A DNA stretch of 64,000 nt from Astragalus membranaceus. Taxonomy: Eukaryota; Streptophyta; Magnoliopsida; Fabales; Fabaceae. The stretch lies in assembly GCA_039519185.1 (NCBI GenBank), contig CM076846.1, positions 71,472,666 to 71,536,665 on the forward strand, given 5' to 3'. The notes beneath the pieces are model-generated. The model saw nothing but the letters and a program-made list of their open reading frames with translations, did not search any database and was not told where the DNA came from. A program made the position numbers and the translations under genes. Of the stretch, positions 1 through 12,262 are shown in pieces (the stretch's first letter is position 1; each line of letters begins with the position of its first letter).

Positions 1-1247
1 CTAATGGGTGGTCTTTCCACTAAATGGATGTCAAGAATGCATTTCTTCATGGCGACCTGACTGAAGATATTTATATGACTCCCCCTTAGGGTCTTTTCTC
101 TTCATCTAAGGGGGTGTGCAAGCTCAAACGATCTCTATATGGTTTGAAACAGGCACCTAGAGCATGGTATGCGAAATTCCGTTCCACTCTACTTGGGTTC
201 TCTTTTACTCAAAGTCAGTATGATTCGTCTTTGTTCATTCACCGCACATCTACGGGCATTGTTCTACTCCTTCTTTATGTTGATGATATGATCATTACGG
301 GTTCTGATGCAGCATCCATACAGGAAGTTAAACAAAAGCTTCAAGCCTCATTTCAAATGAAAGATTTTGGTCTGTTACATTATTTTCTTGGACTCGAGGT
401 TCATTCTACTTCTAAGGGCATATTTCTCCATCAGCATAAGTATGCCACCGACCTTATTGCTATGGCTGGCCTCGAATCCGCTAATCCTATGAATACTCCT
501 CTTGAAGTTAATGTTAAATACCACCGTGACGAGGGTGAACTTTCGACTGATCCGTTATTGTATCGACAGCTCGTGGGTAGTCTTAACTACTTGACCATTA
601 CTCGACCAGATATTTCATTTGCTGTTCAGCAAGTAAGTCAGTTCATGCATTCTCCTCGTCATCTTCGCCTGGCAGCGGTTCGTCGTATTATTCGCTACTT
701 GAAAGGTACCTCTCAACGGGGTTTATTCTTTCCTAATGGAACACCCCTTACGTTGAGTGCCTACAGTGATGCTGATTGGGCTGGGTGTCCCGACACTCGC
801 CGCTCTGTCACAGGTTGGTGCATGTTTCTTGGTTCTTCGTTGATCTCTTGGAAAAGTAAGAAGCAAGCGAGAGTCTCTACATCCTCAACCGAATCGGAGT
901 ATCATGCTATGTCTACGGCATGCTCCGAAATACTTTGGCTTCGTGGTCTTTTGGGTGAACTTGGATTTCCTCAAACCAAACTGACATCTCTCTATGCTGA
1001 CAATACAAGTGCCATTCAGATTGTTGCAAATCCGGTTTTTAATGAGCGTACTAAGCATATCGGAGTTGATTGTCATGCTATTCGTGAAGCCTATGATAGT
1101 CACATTATATCCATCCCTCATATCAATACTCAATTTCAAGTTGCAGACATTTTCACCAAAGCTGTTCCTTCTCCACGCCATCAGTTTCTTGTCAGCAAAT
1201 TGATGCTCCTTGATGACCCGCATCAATTTGAGGGTGGGTGTGAATAA
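1..1247 (+). pseudogene. Ty1/copia polyprotein, RT-RNase H 3' end (copia A)
   Basis: This is the C-terminal part of a Ty1/copia polyprotein, cut by the window start. It reads through the RT palm (DVKNAFLHG before base 63, SLYGLKQAPRAW near 130-165, catalytic YVDDM near 280) into RNase H with its acidic residues visible (SDADW, STESEYHA, YADNTSA). It ends at the usual C-terminus just before a purine-rich tract. Two in-frame stops break it, TAA at 21-23 and TAG at 87-89; the long open stretch starts only at 114. The RT and RNase H motifs downstream look undamaged. The gag, protease and integrase parts lie outside the window. I am sure of the family but not of the copia lineage. Confidence 0.93.
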
Positions 1248-1500
1248 GGAATAAAAGAAAGCTGTAAATAGTAGTTGTGTAGAGTTATTTATATGCTTAT
1301 GCTTTGGCCCAGGCCCGTTAGGTCTTCTTAGAGTAGGCTATTTAAACTCTCTTGTATTTGTATTCAGCATCACAGAGACATTATCAATAAAACGGAACTA
1401 CAGCTATTCTGTAGTCGCAGACGTAGGCAGACTTTGGCCGAAACAAATATCGTGTGTTATATTTGACACTACAAATTGGCCGTTCCTGCGACGAAATACA
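1228..1500 (+). repeat. 3' LTR of copia A with polypurine tract
   Basis: A purine-rich tract (AGGGTGGG, 1231-1238) directly precedes a TGTGAATAAGG start at 1239, as expected for a 3' LTR. The stop codon of the polyprotein lies inside the LTR. An AATAAA is at 1387-1392. The right end is not certain because the matching 5' LTR is outside the window and a hAT element follows at 1509. Confidence 0.6.
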
Positions 1501-1508
1501 GATATGGT

Positions 1509-2139
1509 CAGTGTTATCAGAACCGGACCGGACCGGCCGGTCGGACCGGGACCCGGTGGTCTTCCCGGGCCGGGCAGCGTGTAGGACCGGATCTTCCGTT
1601 GGCCCGGTGATGACGTCATCGGACTGGTGAAAATCCAGTGAAAACCGGGTCGGACCGGTTGATCCTCTTTTTTTTTTTTTAAGATGAACCATTTATAAAT
1701 TTTGCATGTTTTCACAAAAAAGGCTTGGGTGGGGTTCGAACCCCCTCCCTAGTATTCAACATTTCAACTTTTTAACCACTAAGCTATCTATTATTTGTTG
1801 ATATTGTCCCGCATTCATTAAATATAATCAATTCCGGATATGTTAATTTTTTTTGCACATTCTTTCATTAATAGTTTTGATTAAACACACATTTTTTTGA
1901 CAAATTGATTCAAGTTCAACACTCATAAACATGTTAGTAAATGTATAATTATAAATAAAATTATAATAAAATTTCTATATTAATAAATGTATACTTTCTT
2001 AGTATATATTATAATTTTTTGAATTTATTTAATATAGACCGGGTCATGCCGGTCCGACTAGAGACCCGCGGTCCGACCCCGGGTCTAGTGACCCGGTGCC
2101 TTGACCGGGTCGATGGCCTGTCCGGGTCTGATAACACTG
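1509..2139. mobile_element. Non-autonomous hAT element (hAT-1)
   Basis: A 631-bp element has terminal inverted repeats CAGTGTTATCAGAACCGG and, at the other end in reverse complement, CAGTGTTATCAGACCCGG. A perfect 8-bp duplication GATATGGT sits at 1501-1508 and 2140-2147. CAGTG ends with an 8-bp duplication are the hAT hallmark. The subterminal 130 bp at each side are rich in CCGG/ACCGG/GGGTC, while the core is AT-rich. There is no transposase reading frame, so it would need one in trans. The core contains a tRNA-like segment (listed separately). Confidence 0.93.
1730..1790 (-). other. tRNA-like pol III box pair inside hAT-1
   Basis: On the minus strand TAGCTTAGTGGTTAA (1773-1787) matches a tRNA A box. 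About 35 bases further, GGGTTCGAACCC (1732-1743) matches a B box. Spacing is tRNA-like, but no full cloverleaf is apparent. It may be a captured tRNA relic or SINE head. Whether it is transcribed is unknown. Confidence 0.6.
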
Positions 2140-2147
2140 GATATGGT

Positions 2148-3887
2148 AGCCTTACTCCTTTCATCTGTTGTTTATTGTTTGAAAATGAATTCACATAGAG
2201 GAAAAGCTTAGGGTTATCTTTTTCTTTCTTTAATCAAACACGAAATTGATGCATTTAATACAGGGTTGTAAAGGTCATACACACTCCGATTTACACAGAT
2301 TATGGCGTCTTGAAGCACACATTTATGTATTTCAATTTCTATAATATAATTTTACAGCTATCCATGTAAAAACCGTGTGCGATTTTCATTGTTTTTGATT
2401 TAGAACAGTATTCGTCTATCAATTTCCTCTCTTCTCTGGTTCTGTTTGATTGAGATGCTTATGGGTCCATCTGGTCTGCCTTATTGCTCTAACGGATAGC
2501 TGGATATTTACCATGCCCTCGCCTATGTTCATAGTAGATTGTTGAACTACACCGGTTTAACATGTAGCAAGATTACCTTCAGTTTGGGGTCTGTCTCAAT
2601 GTTTGTTGATTAAATTCAAATGTATCAAATTGATAATAACATTCGAAAGGCATCAGAATAAGTATCTAACGGTTGACTTGTGATTTAAACTATTTATTAA
2701 TGATAAATTTGTGACTTAAACTTGCCACATGTTACAAAGTCGTTTTTGTCAAGGAAAAATAATTGCACAGTTGATTGACTAAATAACTCAAACACACTAC
2801 TGAAACTTAGCATAATAAAAATGACTGGAAAGTCAGACCAAACAATCTCAGACAGAACTTAGATCACAACATTTTTATAGAATGATCGATACACACCCAC
2901 TAAATAATTAATAATCTGTGTCAAAATATCAGCTTGGGTTCCTTAAACTGATGGATCATTGGTGGGACAGCACCATCCATAGCCCAGATCGATCAATGAA
3001 GTATTATATTGAAAATTGATCTTGTCCTGATGGGAAGTGGCGCGAAGGGCACCAATGTTGGCACCTGCAGGCTGCAGCAAAGTCAGATATGAGATAAACA
3101 TTTTCCCTGTTGTAGTTCGTGACCGAATTTATAAATCAACATCTGTTTGACGAAAGCACCCATTCGATCACCCTAACAACAATAAAGAGAATATATTAAT
3201 TTTAGAGAAATGTTAAGGGTTATATATCCATTACATAATGACAGATCTGATCAACAAACAGGTTGAATATAGGTGGATTAAAAATCAGTATAAGATTGTC
3301 AGTCACATTTCTGACATGTGTTTATAGTGTTGCTGAGTACAGCTAAAATGCATAAACAATGTGAAACACTACATTTCAATTTAGTTACAGATATGGTACT
3401 GTAGACTCAATTAACAGAAATGAATCCAAATACAAAAAAGTATTAAAAAATTATATGCTAATATTGTTATTTTTTAGATTTGCTAATATTGTTATTTGTT
3501 CTGGCAAACATGGAGGAAAAAAACTCTTAAAAAAGATAAAGAAACTATATTACTTTTGTACTATACCAAGTAAACCAACAAATATGAATAATATGACAAC
3601 GTTTAAACAATGCACATTGGAGTAAAAAAATGGGTTAGAAATCAAACAAATCTGTAAAACTATTCTCAGGTATGTTATGAACGTGTGTTGGTGTTGTAAC
3701 AAACAACCTCCTGGAAAGGCGATTTATAGCGACTGAGTAGAGCTTAAACCATAAGTTACATTAAGGAAATATTATGAGTAATAGACAATTTTAATTTGGT
3801 CAAAAACCAGCTATGTGATATAAAAGTATTTGACTTTCTGAATTAATAAGACAATGCTTGTGTGAATTATACATCTATAAGGTTAAA
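2148..3887. other. AT-rich stretch without recognisable genes
   Basis: I see no long reading frame, no LTR ends and no RNA gene here. Stops are frequent in all frames and the DNA is AT-rich. The first part may be right-hand flank or LTR remnant of the copia A site, since the hAT duplication shows this DNA was continuous with 1500 before the hAT insertion. Confidence 0.5.
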
Positions 3888-4854
3888 AAAAGACAAAAAT
3901 ACCCCTATCCTAGTATTCTCACTTAAAATCCCAATTAACTCACCATTTAATCAACAATTCAAGTACTAATATAATTTAGCACCCAAGCATAACATAATTC
4001 ACTTAATCAATCATGCTAATTACTCATCTTGACCTCTTGCTAATTTAAATAATTTAAATTAGCTAAATTGGGGATGTTACAAAAGATCTCAAACATATGG
4101 GGCTAGCACAAAACATATGCCAACTCTAAGACTTGCAAATCCTCCACTAATCAGATTTCCTTTACTGAGCATTACCTCCCTTCTACTTCACCTGCTTATC
4201 TGAAAACAACAAATATGAGGAGTGAGATTACATAATCTCAGTGAGTCCTTTCGAGACTCCTTACAATAATACACTCCGAGTATCTTTTATTATTTACCTA
4301 CGATGCATCCCCTTAACGCAATAGACTTACATAATATAAATGCTACTACATACACTGTGTGGAACTCGCCCTCAATATAGTATCATCAATTTAAACCTCT
4401 GGGCCTTGAGATTGGGTTCATGATACCCACCCCAAGTACATCATCCATTCTTTAGTTAATTTACGGTGTACTTATATAGGTACTAGATAGTTTTCTCACC
4501 TGTATTTTCGAAAGAATTTTGATTCGACACAAAACCATTTAACTGTGACCTTCAAACACCTCACAATCAATGAAAATAAGATCTTAACAAATATCAATTG
4601 GCATCACAAATGATAAGGGTTGGGTTAGGCTTGAGAAATAATGGATTGGAGGGCAAAATAGTGAGAAAATGAGTGGCCAACCTGATGCTGGCACGGGTAC
4701 CTATGGTAGACAACACGGGCCGTGTCAGTGATAACTCTATTTTATATAGAGTTATTTACGCATCTAAATTATTGCTCAGTTCTAAGTAAAAATATATAGT
4801 AAACAAAGTTTTATAAATAAAATAACAACATTCAAAGTTAAAAGAGAGTTATGC
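3888..4854. repeat. Dispersed duplicate of 29457-30424 (copy 1)
   Basis: This ~967-bp block matches 29457-30424 in the same orientation with roughly 14 differences by eye. It begins inside the last ~190 bp of a solo LTR (end GGGGATGTTACA at 4081), crosses the LTR/host junction with the same AAAGA, and continues through the surrounding LTR-like DNA (AATCTCAGTGAGTCC motif at 4227) to GTTATGC at 4854. The left border cuts the LTR abruptly, so this is a copied fragment and not an independent insertion. Confidence 0.88.
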
Positions 4855-5691
4855 CTAATTTTATCGTAAATTACACTATCAGTATTATAGTGTTTTTTTA
4901 AGTAAGTTATTGTATATTTTTTTAAGTAAATGATTGTTGTGTTCTTTGAATATAACTTCATAGTTTGCTGCTAATTTGATATTTTTCAACAGTAATTACG
5001 TGAAATATAGTTTTAAAAAACCAAAATTCTGACTGTTTTGTTTTGACAGGCACCGAATTATGGGCAGTGTGTCTCCAATGCATATCCGAAGTTTTGAAAA
5101 ATCTTACTCTCTTAATTTTTTTTTTGGTGAATAATTTTACTCTTTTAATACATTAATGTTACACAGTGCATTTTATATTAGGCAACATATTGAATTATTG
5201 CCATAACAGCTAATGAGCCAGTAAATGTCTTTGATGTAGCTTGTATTGCAAGCCCTCTGATTTCGTTCAAAATGTGAACTGCAGAATGAACCTTAGGCAT
5301 TTCCCTAGCATCCTATGATCGAGGCATCCATGTCATTCAAAAATTTTCCATGTAGAATAAAAAATTAGTAATCTGATGTGGATATGCTTATATAGTGACA
5401 AATCAGATTAAGAGCTTTGAACAACATTCCCTTTTGTATATTATATAGATATAGATATAGATATAGATATAGATATAGATATTAATTGCGAAATTGTTGT
5501 GAAGATGTCACTTGGAAAATCATTAAATGAGATTATTTGTAAATGTTATTAGTATAGATTAGTATGGATACATAAACTCAATAAAATTAAATAAAAAATA
5601 TTATAACTACCCGTGGAACACATGGTATTCCCATGGTTTTTATAAATGGCATCTTCGTCTATAAGTAAACAATAATGATGTTATATGTAAA
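4855..5691. other. AT-rich non-coding stretch
   Basis: No coding sequence or transposon ends were recognised. The only structured item is a short (GATATA)n microsatellite at about 5441-5482. Confidence 0.5.
5441..5482. repeat. (GATATA)n microsatellite
   Basis: About seven head-to-tail copies of a six-base unit GATATA, nearly perfect, ending in ATTAATTG. Confidence 0.85.
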
Positions 5692-6326
5692 AGGATTAAA
5701 TATGTTTGTATTCCTTACAAAATAAATAGTTTCCAATTTTAGTCCATAAAATAAATTTTTATTTAACTCTTAGTCCTCCCTTATATATTCGTTTTCACTT
5801 TTGGTCCCTAACGTTTGGTTAATGTACTTTTGGCTAACAAACTGTCACAATGGCACATATCACGTCTCCCTTTTTTGATAACTATATATGATGTTAAACC
5901 ACATTACTTTGACGTTAAGTTGGTGCTTAGTTGAATAACGGACTGCCACATAGACAGTGACAGGTTCATAAATTTGTACTGCTAGAGGCAAAAAATAGCC
6001 TATAATATTTTCTAAAAAAAATATTGTAAATTTTTACAAAGAGCACTGCTATTTAGTAAGAATAGCTTTTGTATCAAAAGTAAGAAATACACCATAAACT
6101 AAATTATAGGACACCGACTAACACTACACACCAAGTGCCTTGTTTTGTTATTCCTTTATTCTTACGTTTCTTTTCTTACTATCTGTCATTTCTCATTTCC
6201 AAAATACATAATTTCAATACAGAAAAAAAATCCTAAAATATCTAAATTTCTAGGGGTTATGAGTTGTGAACTTTTTAGTGACCTGATTTTGTGTATATAG
6301 GTTTCTATATTCCTTAAAAACACAAC

Positions 6327-6404
<78 letters not shown>

Positions 6405-6847
6405 CATATTTTTGCTAATAAAAGAAATTACCAACTTATTCTCTTTTTTATTTATCTCTTGTGAATTTCTATATATAATTTAGAAAATTATCTTATGTGG
6501 ACAACCTTTATTTTTCAAGTGGGGGCAAATGCCCCAAATTAATCTGAGGTGCACACCCGTCCCTGCACATAGACACCTACCATGTCACACTTTTTAATAA
6601 CTAGAATGCAAAATCACTTGTCATATATATCGGGTAATTTGATATCTTAGTCACTAATGTGTGACGTGGCAGGTGCCAACATGGTAGTCTATTGGCCAAA
6701 AGTACAAAATGATATACATATATAAGTGTGGACCAAATTAAAAGTGCAAATAAAGATATAAGTGGTGACTAAAAGTTGAACGAAAATTTATTGAGGAGTA
6801 AAATTAAATTTTTATATTTTATAAGGACTAAAAATATATTTAATCCT
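5692..6847. mobile_element. Degenerate long-inverted-repeat element
   Basis: The ends AGGATTAAATATG and (reverse complement) AGGATTAAATATA are inverted. The inversion continues for ~150 bp with matching motifs such as TTTTGGTCC and CCAAAAGTAC, and a GACGTGGC box near 6662. The layout resembles the Mutator-like long-TIR elements at 7006 and 53622, but the flanking 9-mers do not match, so it is older or the ends are misjudged. The interior has a long TA microsatellite and no reading frame. Confidence 0.6.
6332..6401. repeat. (TA)n microsatellite
   Basis: About 35 uninterrupted TA dinucleotides inside the inverted-repeat element. Confidence 0.97.
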
Positions 6848-7005
6848 ATATTATATTTTTGAAGAATAATAAGTTAAATATTATATTAAATATTAATCAC
6901 AATTGCTTAAATTTAATATCCTTAATTGATTATTTTAATTTCGCATTAAATCATTTTTTTATTTGTTGGTAAATATTAAATCATTTATTTGATCTTTTAT
7001 TTTTA
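6848..7005 (+). promoter_or_regulatory. Distal piece of protease-pseudogene upstream region
   Basis: This AT-rich piece ends TTTGATCTTTTATTTTTA at 7005, where a long-TIR element begins. If the two long-TIR elements are removed it joins TTAAATTAAA (26505-26514) and TTTTAATTT (49327 on). The joined order resembles the upstream DNA of the second protease copy, TTTGATCTCATATTTTTAC... (58468-58500). It is therefore read as upstream sequence of the pseudogene at 49901, displaced about 42 kb. The homology is clear for only about 30 bases on this side. Confidence 0.6.
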
Positions 7006-7482
7006 GAGTAAAGGCCCAAATTTGTCCTTGACAATTTTTTCGCAGGACGAATTCTTCCCTGACAAATTTTTCGAGACACATTGGTCCCTGACAATTCCAA
7101 AACGAGACAGGTGAGTCCCTCCATCCATTTTATCGTTAGCAGCACAGTAAACGTCTCCTACGTGGCACGTTAAGTGCCACGTGTCACGTTAGATTTTAAA
7201 AAGGGACGAATCAGTCCCTGACAATTTTAAAAAGGGACAAATCAGTCCTCTGTTACTATTCATCGTCTTCTACCTCATGAAATCCCTAATCCCCAATTCC
7301 CTTCACCCTTAATCTTGAATTCCTTTAATTCCTTTGTAGTTTCAGATCTGAACGAACGATTAATAAACTTAAAGCTGCACTTTTTTTCTTAATCTCAACA
7401 ACAAGTTGAATGTATTCAATAGTAAACCTCACAAACAACAAATTGACATGGTGTATGTCTCACAACTTGATCAACATCTAAG

Positions 7483-10400
7483 TGTTGCGCCCGAAAAAGT
7501 CCCTGAGGGAATCTTTCTTCGTTTACAACTTTTTTGAAAATCAATGAAGTCGCCACCAATATTTTTTTATCAGGAAAATATTGAAGAAAAACCTTTTGGA
7601 AAGCGGATGGCCTTTTGGAAAACCGGAAGATTTGGGTTCGGGGGTCGGTTAGGCGCGGGGAAGGTTTTAGCACCCCACGCCTCCTTTCTACCGAAAGGGA
7701 ACCTCTAATTGAATGTGTGGTTTTAAGTGTTGATTTGGAAAATACTTAAATTTGCCCCTTTTTCGAAGAGAGAATGAAAAGACTTAATGAAAATTTTTAT
7801 TTTTGGCAAAAGTGTTTGTTTTTTTTTTTAAGAAGAAGAAAAAAAAGGGTTTTAGTTTATTGCGCTTGACGGAGAATATCCGCTCCTACGTATCTCCCGG
7901 TGCGATGGAGAATTCAAAGCTACGTAGTTCTGGTTTTTTTTTTTAAAAAGGTTTTGTTTTTTTAATCCTTTTGGAGTTTTTCGCAAAGGGGTTGAGCGTT
8001 CGCAGTGACCAAACAACAATGGTTTAGAGTGGTCGCACTACTAACTCTTATGAAAATGAATTATCATTAACGTCCAAACGGCAACGGCGCGAGTGATGAT
8101 TAATGATAATCGGTTTTTATTTTGAGCATTGAAAAGATTTTCGCAATTGAAGGAGAGCGTTTGTGAGGACCAAACAACAACGGTTTAGAGTGGCCACACT
8201 ACTAGCTCCCACAGGAATGAAATCATCTCCCACAATCAAACGGCAACGGCGCGAGTGACCATTAGTGATGATTAATTTTGGTTTCGACGTTTGAAAATAT
8301 TTGTTTTCGATGTCAGAGAATATTTATTTAGGGAAAGGAAATATATTTTTTTTTAAAAGGAGAAACAGTGGATGCAATAGTAAAATGGGGGTGCAAATAA
8401 AAGGAGGGCTGTATTATTAAAAATGGGGTGTAAACAGTGAGCAGGGTTGCGTTTTAAAATAGGGGGTGCAGAAATCAGGGATTAATTCTAATGGACTGTA
8501 TAAATGCTGGGCTCTCTCAGAGAGGATTAAGTTATCAAAATGGGGGGTGTGAAAAAGAAGCCCAGTTCGCATGGGAGGGCCCAGTTAGCGAAACTGGGCT
8601 TAAGTGACAAAAGGGCCTTATGCTTGAGCCTGGGGGGTGTAAATAACAGTTTACTTGTTTTTTAAAAATGTTTTACTTACCACTCTTTTTTACTAAGGAA
8701 AAGTTTTTTTTGTTCTCTTTTTTTTTGTTAATTTTTGATTAAATAAAAAAACGAATAAATAAATAAATAAATAAAAGAAAAAACATAAAAATCAGTTTAT
8801 TTGTTTACTTAATGATAGTAAAAGAAATGTGTTGACCACCCCCTTTTGTTAATTACTAGGAGATGTTTTTTCTTTTGTTTTTGGGGTTCTTTTGTTATTA
8901 TTTTTGGTTGAAGATAATTTTGGTTAAAAAAATAAAAATAAAAAAACGAGTAAATAAATAAATAAAAGAAAAAAACATAAAAATCAATTTACTTGTTTAT
9001 TTAATGATAATAAAAGAAATGTCTTGACTATACCCTCTTTTAATGATTACTAGGAAATGTTTTTTTGTTTTTGGGGTTCTTTTGTTATCATAAAAAAAAA
9101 CAGAAAAGGTGGATTTGATGAACAAAAATTAGAGTCCTTATGCGCTTATGGAGGAATAAACTGATTAAACGTGATAAGCCCTTTTTTAGGGGATATTATA
9201 TGATCACTACCAAGAGACATGGAGATATGAGCAAGCAACAAATAAAATTTCATAACATCATAACAAGGATACTAAAGCTGGGCTGCGTAATATCATAAAT
9301 AAATTTTACAACATCATTTACAGTAAAATGGAGAGGAAGTAGAAATAAAATTATTACCAAATATGAGGCTTGTACACTGTGAAGCACGTTCCCACCAACA
9401 ACAGAATACAAAAAAGACTATGAAAATTTTATGGAGGAGAAAAAAAAAAGAAAACGAAATCTCTCTCTCTCACTGCTTCAACGAAACTTCCAGAACCGTT
9501 CTTTTCCTTGCTCCTGGATCTTCAAGATTTCGAACTCTCACTCTCTTCTCTCCAAAAAAATCGACCCCTTTCCTTCAAGACCTCAACTCGTATTTATATT
9601 AACAAAACCGAAATCGTGGTGGTGCTTTGTCTTTCGGTTCTTTCACCAAACCTTGTGTATATATCCGTTTGCGTGCTATCCTTGAGAAAAACGAAATGGA
9701 AAACACGTTTCCTTGGATGAATCCGTGAGCTTTGGAGGGACCAACGGCCTCTTGTGTGGTGATGCCCAAAGATGGCGATTTCGTGAGAGAGGAGAGAAAG
9801 GGGGGGCACCAAAAATGGTGATTTCGTGAGTGGTGGTGAAAGGAAGCATGAAAGGAAGAGAAAGGAGGGTGGACGGCTAGGGAAGAGAGGTGGAGGTGAT
9901 GTTTGCTTTTTTCTTTTCTTTGATGGAGTGTGGGAGCGTATGAGAGAGAGAGAAAGAGAATTGAGTGTGTGAAGTGAAAAAATGAGAGTGATGTGAGAGA
10001 AAGGGGTCGTAGGGGCGTATGAGAGAGAGAGAGTTGAGTGTGTGAAGTGAAAAAATGAGAGTGATGTGAGGGAGAGAGCCGTTGGGGCGTGAGATAGGAG
10101 GAGAGAGAGGAGGGTGGCGTGTATGGGGAAGAGGAATGTGGGGAAGTGGGAAGTGTGTGGAAGTGGGATTGTGAGTTCCAAGGAGGGAATAAAGGGGAGT
10201 GGGGGCGGATTTCTAGGGTTTGAAAGGGAGTGAATGTGGATGATTTTTGGGTTAAGGGGGGAGAGTGAATGTGGCCACATTTTAGGGTTAAGGGGGGTGG
10301 CCGAATTTTTTAAGGTTTGGAAGGGGAGGAATTCGAATTAGGGTTTAGTTGGAGTGGGTTGGATGGAGTTGGGTGTTGGGTTAGGAAGGAGTTGGGTGTT

Positions 10401-10662
10401 GGGTTAGGAAGGAGTTGGATTGGGCTTGGTGGAGGAATGGGCTTTAAATGGCCCAATCTTGATTGCACCTCTATATTTTTTACAAACCTCCCTTATTTCC
10501 TCCTTTGCTTATTTTTGTTTCTTTACTTCTAATTATTATTTTTTCGAAGATTAAAACTTGTAGCAAACTAAAATAAAATAAAACATGGCATGAAAATAAT
10601 TATTTTTATCAAAAATAAATAAAATTTCTTATTTTTGGATAGGACAAAATTAGGGTATTACA
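7483..10662 (-). repeat. Ogre 3' LTR
   Basis: Runs from TGTTGCGCCCG (plus-strand left end) to GGGTATTACA. It contains two near-identical ~50-bp GA-rich units (about 9940-10070) and, at 10365-10415, one 23-bp unit more than the partner LTR. A TATAAATA on the minus strand near 9592-9599 is a candidate promoter element. A 228-codon frame at 9594-10280 is low-complexity and is not called as a gene. Confidence 0.96.
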
Positions 10663-11105
10663 GCTGCCCCTCTTTATTTCACATTTCGCCAAGAAATATG
10701 ACTTGGCCCTTTCATATTTGTTGGTGAAATGGAAATAAAGATATAGAAATAACACTAATTTTGTCCGCTCCAGAAAGGCTCAAATTTTCTTTTTGTTATT
10801 TTCCTTTTAGGAACGGGGGTTAACACTTGTCGCATTAACGGGAAAGCAGTAAATTGGGAAAAACGGTAAATTGGAAAAAGCGGTAAATCGGGGATTCGGA
10901 GGTCGCCTAAAAACCTTCTAACGAACTCTGGTCGAGTCCGAGCTTTGGGGGTCGCCTTTTCGAGCGGCCGATCAACATCAGGTCCGGAACTGATTTGATC
11001 AATGGATTTACGCTATGCCTTAGGCTGACACAACTAATCCGAAGGACTTAACGAAGTCTGATGGATCCATCGCGTGCTCGTACACGATGTTGTGATCTGT
11101 GGAAG

Positions 11106-11180
11106 GAGTTCACTAACTCTGTGTTGATGGAGTTTACTAACCCTGGGTTGATGGAGTTTACTAACTCAGTGCTGATGGTG
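11106..11180. repeat. Three-unit ~24-bp tandem repeat
   Basis: Units share TT(T/C)ACTAAC(T/C)C(T/A)G(T/G)G(T/C)TGATGG with a few substitutions, head to tail, inside the Ogre 3' UTR. Confidence 0.85.
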
Positions 11181-11488
11181 ATCTTCTAAAAATGAGATTT
11201 TTGGGACCCTCTGGTCTGAAGTAATTTCTTGGATGGTGCATGAAATGCATGCATTTGGGTATTTGGATGCACATGAATGCAATGATTGATTTTGGTGGGA
11301 TGCTTTTTCTGTTTGATTCCTCATTCACTTCTTTTCTTTTGTTATTCTTCGCTCTTCTGAGGTGCGAATTTGAAAGTGTAATGCACCACTGTTTGATGAC
11401 GAATGGTATGGATGGTATGACGAATGAAGATGTTGTGTTCTTTTATGTTCCGTCTTCTGTGATTTTCTTTTTTGTTGTTTGTTTATTC

Positions 11489-11590
11489 TGTTTGTTTTCT
11501 TTAAGCAGCTTTCTTTTTTCTGCTTATTTGTTTTTGTTTACTTTGTTTGTTTTCTTTAAGCAGCTTTCTTTTTTTTGCTTATTTGTTTTT
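11489..11590. repeat. Two-unit ~55-bp tandem repeat
   Basis: Two copies of a pyrimidine-rich unit containing TGTTTTCTTTAAGCAGC followed by TTTC runs and GCTTATTTG, about 56 bases apart. Confidence 0.85.
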
Positions 11591-12262
11591 TCCTTTGGCA
11601 CTCTTTTTTTGCTGGTTAAATCGATCTGCCGGGCGAAGGCTGCTCCAGGACGATGATCCCGCGAGGATTGCACACTGGTTTGTCACGACTGCCTTTTTCG
11701 CAATTTTATTCACTTGGGGAATCACTTCTTTCCGTATTTTTTCAAAGATTTCATAATGATCCTGTAATGCTCTGAATGTGCACATGTTTTGCAATTCGAT
11801 TTCATCAATCATAAAAGTTATTATTTTGAAAGAAACTGAATAGATGAAAGCAGAGACACGAAAAGCACACATATGAAAGAAAAGTTGGACTTTTATTGAT
11901 ATAGAAATTGGACGTGCAGAAAGTCACGCCAATCGAAAGTGCATTGCAATCTTTCTTTTAAACTACAAAAAAAAAATACAAGCAAAAAGGAACAAATCTC
12001 GTGATTTCGTCTCTGAAGTAACGGTGCCCACCGTCCATACTCATGATACTGATCACCCCCTTATCCGAACCTTTGGGGCGCTGATTGCCTTTTTCTCTTC
12101 TCAAGCCCAAGTTTTCTGACCCTAATTTTTGCCTGGATCGCCCTTTGCGAGTTTTCAATCCACCGGGCCACTCTGATTTTGCCTAGGTCTCCCTTTGCGG
12201 GTTTTCAACCTAGCGAGCTGATTTTTCCTTGGCTTATCTTTCTCTTTTTTTTGTCTATTTTT

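Larger units (their letters stand above)
10663..12262 (-). other. Ogre 3' untranslated region with tandem repeats
   Basis: This non-coding stretch lies between the integrase stop and the 3' LTR. The purine tract AATAAAGAGGGGCAGC (minus strand, ending at 10663) abuts the LTR as the plus-strand primer. Two tandem arrays are visible: three ~24-bp units containing TTTACTAACTC...TTGATGGAG at about 11106-11180, and two ~55-bp units with TTTAAGCAGCTTTC at about 11489-11590. Variable 3' UTR arrays are a known feature of Ogre elements. Confidence 0.8.

Noticed and set aside
1726..1806. Functional tRNA gene
   Set aside because: A and B boxes are present, but no acceptor stem or anticodon arm is evident.
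1384..2194. Frames at 1384-1715 and 2009-2194
   Set aside because: Translations of the CCGG-rich hAT ends; no similarity to any family and no start context.
5692..6847. Firm Mutator assignment by 9-bp duplication
   Set aside because: Flanking 9-mers ATATGTAAA and ATATTATAT do not match well enough; left as a degenerate inverted-repeat element.
9594..10280. 228-codon frame on the minus strand in the Ogre LTR (also 25044-25730)
   Set aside because: Ser/Leu/His-rich translation of GA/CT-rich DNA with an internal duplication. Both copies are LTRs of one recent insertion, so conservation means nothing.
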